Of a stretch of DNA of 64,000 nucleotides, positions 61,819 to 64,000 are shown piece by piece. Location of the stretch: the NCBI GenBank assembly GCA_903840355.1, contig CAIMFJ010000007.1, positions 154,075 through 218,074 on the forward strand, written 5' to 3'. The notes beneath the pieces were generated by a model. That model did no database searches. It had not been told where the DNA came from and saw only the letters and a list, made by a program, of their open reading frames with translations. How positions within the stretch are numbered: position 1 is the stretch's first letter; the number at the start of each line of letters is the position of its first letter. Origin of the DNA: an uncultured Opitutia bacterium. Its GTDB lineage: Bacteria; Verrucomicrobiota; Verrucomicrobiia; Opitutales; UBA953. The position numbers and the translations under genes are program-made.

Positions 61819-63393
61819 ATGCGTGCGCTTATATTCGGACTCCTTTTCGTCGGCAGTATTTTTAACCTCAAGGCCGCAACCGAGCCCACGCGCCCGAACA
61901 TCGTCTTTATCTTTGCTGATGACCATGCTTACCAAGCCGTGAGTGCTTACGGCGAGAGTCGTCAATTGATTCAAACCCCCAACATTGATCGGATTGCTCA
62001 TGAAGGGATGCGTTTTGATCGGTGCTTGGTGACGAACTCGATTTGCGGTCCCTGTCGTGCGGTGGTGCTTACGGGTAAGTATTCGCACCTTAATGGTTTT
62101 TATAATAACACGAATAGCGTCTTCAATGGCGCTCAGACCACCTTTCCCAAGTTGATGCAGGCGGCAGGGTATCAGACGGCGATGGTGGGTAAGTGGCATT
62201 TAGGGAGCGACCCTACCGGGTTTGATTTTTGGCAAATTATTCTTGGCCAAGGGATTTACTACAACCCACCGATGAAAACCGCTCACGGTATCGTGAAGAC
62301 GAGTGGTTATGTAACGGATATTACGACCGACCTTTCTTTAGATTGGTTGAAGCGTCGCGATAAGAGCCGGCCGTTCTTATTGATGTGCCAACATAAGGCA
62401 CCGCACCGCGAATGGTCGCCTAATTTACCTGACTTGGACTGGGATCACGGTCGCGTCTACCCTGAGCCTGATACGTTGTTTGATGATTACAGTCACCGCG
62501 ATCCCGCCGTTGCGGCTAATGACATGACTTTGGCCAAGACGATTACCAAGTTAGATATGAAATTTGTGCATCCCCCTAATATGACGCCGGAGCAGACCAA
62601 GCGCTGGGATGAATATTATGAGCCCCGTAATGCCGCTGTCTTGAAGCAGAATCTTACCGGGGCCGACCTCGTTCGCTGGCGCTACCAACGTTATATGCAC
62701 GATTACTTAGGGTGCGTGAAGAGTATTGATGATAATGTAGGCCTGATGTTGCGTTATTTAGAAGCCGAAGGGCTCATGGAAAACACCATCATTGTGTATT
62801 CTTCCGACCAAGGCTTCTACCTCGGCGAACACGGTTGGTTTGATAAGCGTTGGATCTTTGAGGAATCTTTGCGGGCCCCTTTGCTCGTGCGTTGGCCCGG
62901 GGTGACGAAGCCTAACACCACGACCAAGACGATTGTTTCTAATCTCGATTTCGCGGAAACCTTCTTGGATGCGGCTGGTTTACCCGTGCCTGCTGATATG
63001 CAAGGTCGCAGTCTGCGTCCGGTTTTAGCGGGAGCCACGCCAGCGGATTGGCGGCAGGCATTTTATTATCATTATTACGAATACCCCGAGCCGCACCACG
63101 TTTCGCCTCACTATGGCATCGTGACCGAGCGTTATAAACTCGTGCACTATTACGGGACCGGCGCGGATGGGGCGGATTTATTTGACCTCGAGAAAGATCC
63201 GCACGAGTTGCACAGTTTCCGCGGCGAACCAGGGTATGCTGAAATTGAAGCCGACTTGGAAAAGCGGATTAAACAAATGCGGGTGGAGTTAAAGGTCCCG
63301 GAGAAGGATGACCCCGAAGCTACGGGGGAACTAGCCTTGAAACGCATGGAGCAACGACAGGCTGCGAATAAAAAAGCCAATAAGGAAAAGTAA
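61819..63393 (+). CDS. Secreted sulfatase
   Basis: A type I sulfatase of the arylsulfatase/N-acetylglucosamine-6-sulfatase kind. The formylglycine motif is ICGPCRAVVLTG; the third residue after the reactive Cys is Cys rather than the common Ser, but CxPxR is kept. Metal residues are in IVFIFADDHAYQ and YSSDQGFYLGEHGWFDKRW. From ATG at 61819 a Sec signal follows (MRALIFGLLFVGSIFNLKA); the frame extends 24 codons upstream without a signal. Divergent from the DUF5722 gene, an arrangement consistent with a small sulfated-glycan locus. Confidence 0.92.
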   Translation: MRALIFGLLFVGSIFNLKAATEPTRPNIVFIFADDHAYQAVSAYGESRQLIQTPNIDRIAHEGMRFDRCLVTNSICGPCRAVVLTGKYSHLNGFYNNTNSVFNGAQTTFPKLMQAAGYQTAMVGKWHLGSDPTGFDFWQIILGQGIYYNPPMKTAHGIVKTSGYVTDITTDLSLDWLKRRDKSRPFLLMCQHKAPHREWSPNLPDLDWDHGRVYPEPDTLFDDYSHRDPAVAANDMTLAKTITKLDMKFVHPPNMTPEQTKRWDEYYEPRNAAVLKQNLTGADLVRWRYQRYMHDYLGCVKSIDDNVGLMLRYLEAEGLMENTIIVYSSDQGFYLGEHGWFDKRWIFEESLRAPLLVRWPGVTKPNTTTKTIVSNLDFAETFLDAAGLPVPADMQGRSLRPVLAGATPADWRQAFYYHYYEYPEPHHVSPHYGIVTERYKLVHYYGTGADGADLFDLEKDPHELHSFRGEPGYAEIEADLEKRIKQMRVELKVPEKDDPEATGELALKRMEQRQAANKKANKEK

Positions 63394-63443
63394 AATTACA
63401 ATCAGAATTTTCCTAACCCTGTAAGTTAGATTGAATTTTAAAC

Positions 63444-63830
63444 TCAGTTAATATTCCATGCGTATTTATAGATAGTGCCAGTACTATCTATAAAAAAGGA
63501 ACAAGTGCGTGTCCAAGTTGTGGTATGAGTAGCTGAAGATGTTGTGTATGAAGTGCCGTTGTAAAAAGTATTACCTTGGTATGTGCTGCCATACCTGTTT
63601 GTGTTGATGTTCCCAAATGTATTTGCAGTACCGAAACTATTAGTTTGGGAAAAGCCAGGCGTAGTTGACTGACCACTTTTAATGTAAATCCAAATTTCGC
63701 CTCCATTACCATCCGACATCGTGTTTTGTGGTGCACCCCAATTGACTAGTAAGTCTTGTTTATTTGCACCAAGATAACTTTTCATCACACTGTCAATTGA
63801 TGTACAGCTAGTTAATCCAAGAAACACCAT
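63444..63830 (-). CDS. AT-rich small lipoprotein gene, start uncertain
   Basis: 128 residues from ATG at 63830: a short hydrophobic stretch and Cys (MVFLGLTSC), then LLVNWGAPQNTMSDGNGGEIWIYI, a pattern like small SmpA/OmlA-type lipoproteins, and a Thr/Asn/Tyr/Ser-rich tail. Only eight residues precede the Cys, too few for a signal. In frame upstream there are eight more residues (ILKFYSIL), which would complete one, but the codon at the expected start is ATA (63852-63854). Codon use is far richer in A and T than in neighbours. It follows another minus-strand gene by 64 bases. Could be acquired or decaying. Confidence 0.55.
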   Translation of the reverse strand: MVFLGLTSCTSIDSVMKSYLGANKQDLLVNWGAPQNTMSDGNGGEIWIYIKSGQSTTPGFSQTNSFGTANTFGNINTNRYGSTYQGNTFYNGTSYTTSSATHTTTWTRTCSFFIDSTGTIYKYAWNIN

Positions 63831-63894
63831 AAGAATACTATAAAACTTTAGTATATTTGGTGATCGGGGACGGTTTGTGGGGCCAACCGTAATG

Positions 63895-64000
63895 TTACAG
63901 TTGGGTCGCTTCAGGTAAGGTAGTTTTGGAGGGTTCTTGTGTCAAGCCACTGGGCCGCAGGCCCGGTTCCCCGCCCATGAGTTCGTCCGGGGTGAGGTAG
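63895..64000 (-). CDS. C-terminal fragment of a gene continuing past the window (possibly RsuA-type pseudouridine synthase)
   Basis: An open minus-strand frame of 34 codons ends in a stop at 63895-63897. It encodes a tail beginning YLTPDELMGGEPGLRPSG. The YLTPDEL pattern is seen near the C-terminus of RluB/RsuA-type pseudouridine synthases, but a dozen residues are too few to be sure. Upstream is outside the window. Confidence 0.4.
   Translation of the reverse strand, partial: YLTPDELMGGEPGLRPSGLTQEPSKTTLPEATQL

Noticed and set aside
1..64000. tRNA, rRNA, CRISPR array, insertion sequence or prophage
   Set aside because: Intergenic gaps were scanned by eye; no cloverleaf, direct-repeat array, transposase or integrase was seen.

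Overview
The window reads as a chromosomal stretch of a member of the Verrucomicrobiota (PVC superphylum), possibly an Opitutae-like lineage (class level is a guess). The indicators are a DUF1592/DUF1552 pair, a PVC-type propeller/HEAT/CxxCH protein, an ECF sigma factor resembling the Rhodopirellula/Verrucomicrobium family, two sulfatases, Tat-exported oxidoreductases and a DnaG that has lost most of its zinc ligands. Coding density is high and no gene-free gap exceeds about 220 bases. I saw no rRNA, tRNA, CRISPR array, transposase or phage gene.

Layout. 1-8.2 kb, mainly plus strand: the end of an acyltransferase/acyl-ACP synthetase, glycogen phosphorylase, an exported unknown, a long nucleoside monophosphate kinase, a secreted esterase (minus) and an HD-domain protein. 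8.2-15.2 kb: Tat-exported superoxide dismutase and tadA (minus), then infA, cysK, umuC behind a LexA-like palindrome, an EamA transporter, a Gfo/Idh/MocA oxidoreductase and azoR. 15.2-24.0 kb, minus strand: ECF sigma factor, membrane anti-sigma-like protein, tandem SGNH hydrolase, DUF1592 and DUF1552 proteins and a sulfatase. This is the most distinctive accessory block. 24.2-31.1 kb: assimilatory sulfate reduction (cysI-cysH-cysD-cysNC) divergent from cobA and a CbiX-type chelatase for siroheme. 31.1-32.9 kb: two tandem exported thioredoxin-like proteins.

32.9-53.6 kb is almost wholly minus-strand housekeeping: gluQRS, nif3-like, an unknown exported protein, secG, recF, a LysM lipoprotein, a TIGR01777 epimerase, an MnmM-like methyltransferase, menB, ispD, pyrF, an esterase, a YhcH-like protein, a NusG paralogue, a ResB-CcsA fusion for cytochrome c maturation, lipoproteins, ychF, rpoD and dnaG. 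53.7-64 kb: a TPR lipoprotein, a 1436-residue SGNH/propeller/HEAT/cytochrome fusion, trmO, trhO, a DUF5722 glycoside hydrolase, a second sulfatase, an AT-rich lipoprotein gene with a doubtful start, and the tail of another gene at the edge.

How the genes fit together: sulfur assimilation genes are split between cysK and the cysI/cobA divergon, and both promoter regions carry similar AT-rich repeats. Secreted sulfatases, esterases and c-type cytochromes, backed by the ResB-CcsA machinery, suggest growth on sulfated or esterified polysaccharides. Five scattered enzymes (TadA, GluQRS, MnmM-like, TrhO, TrmO) act on the tRNA anticodon loop. Most starts that I checked have no clear Shine-Dalgarno sequence.
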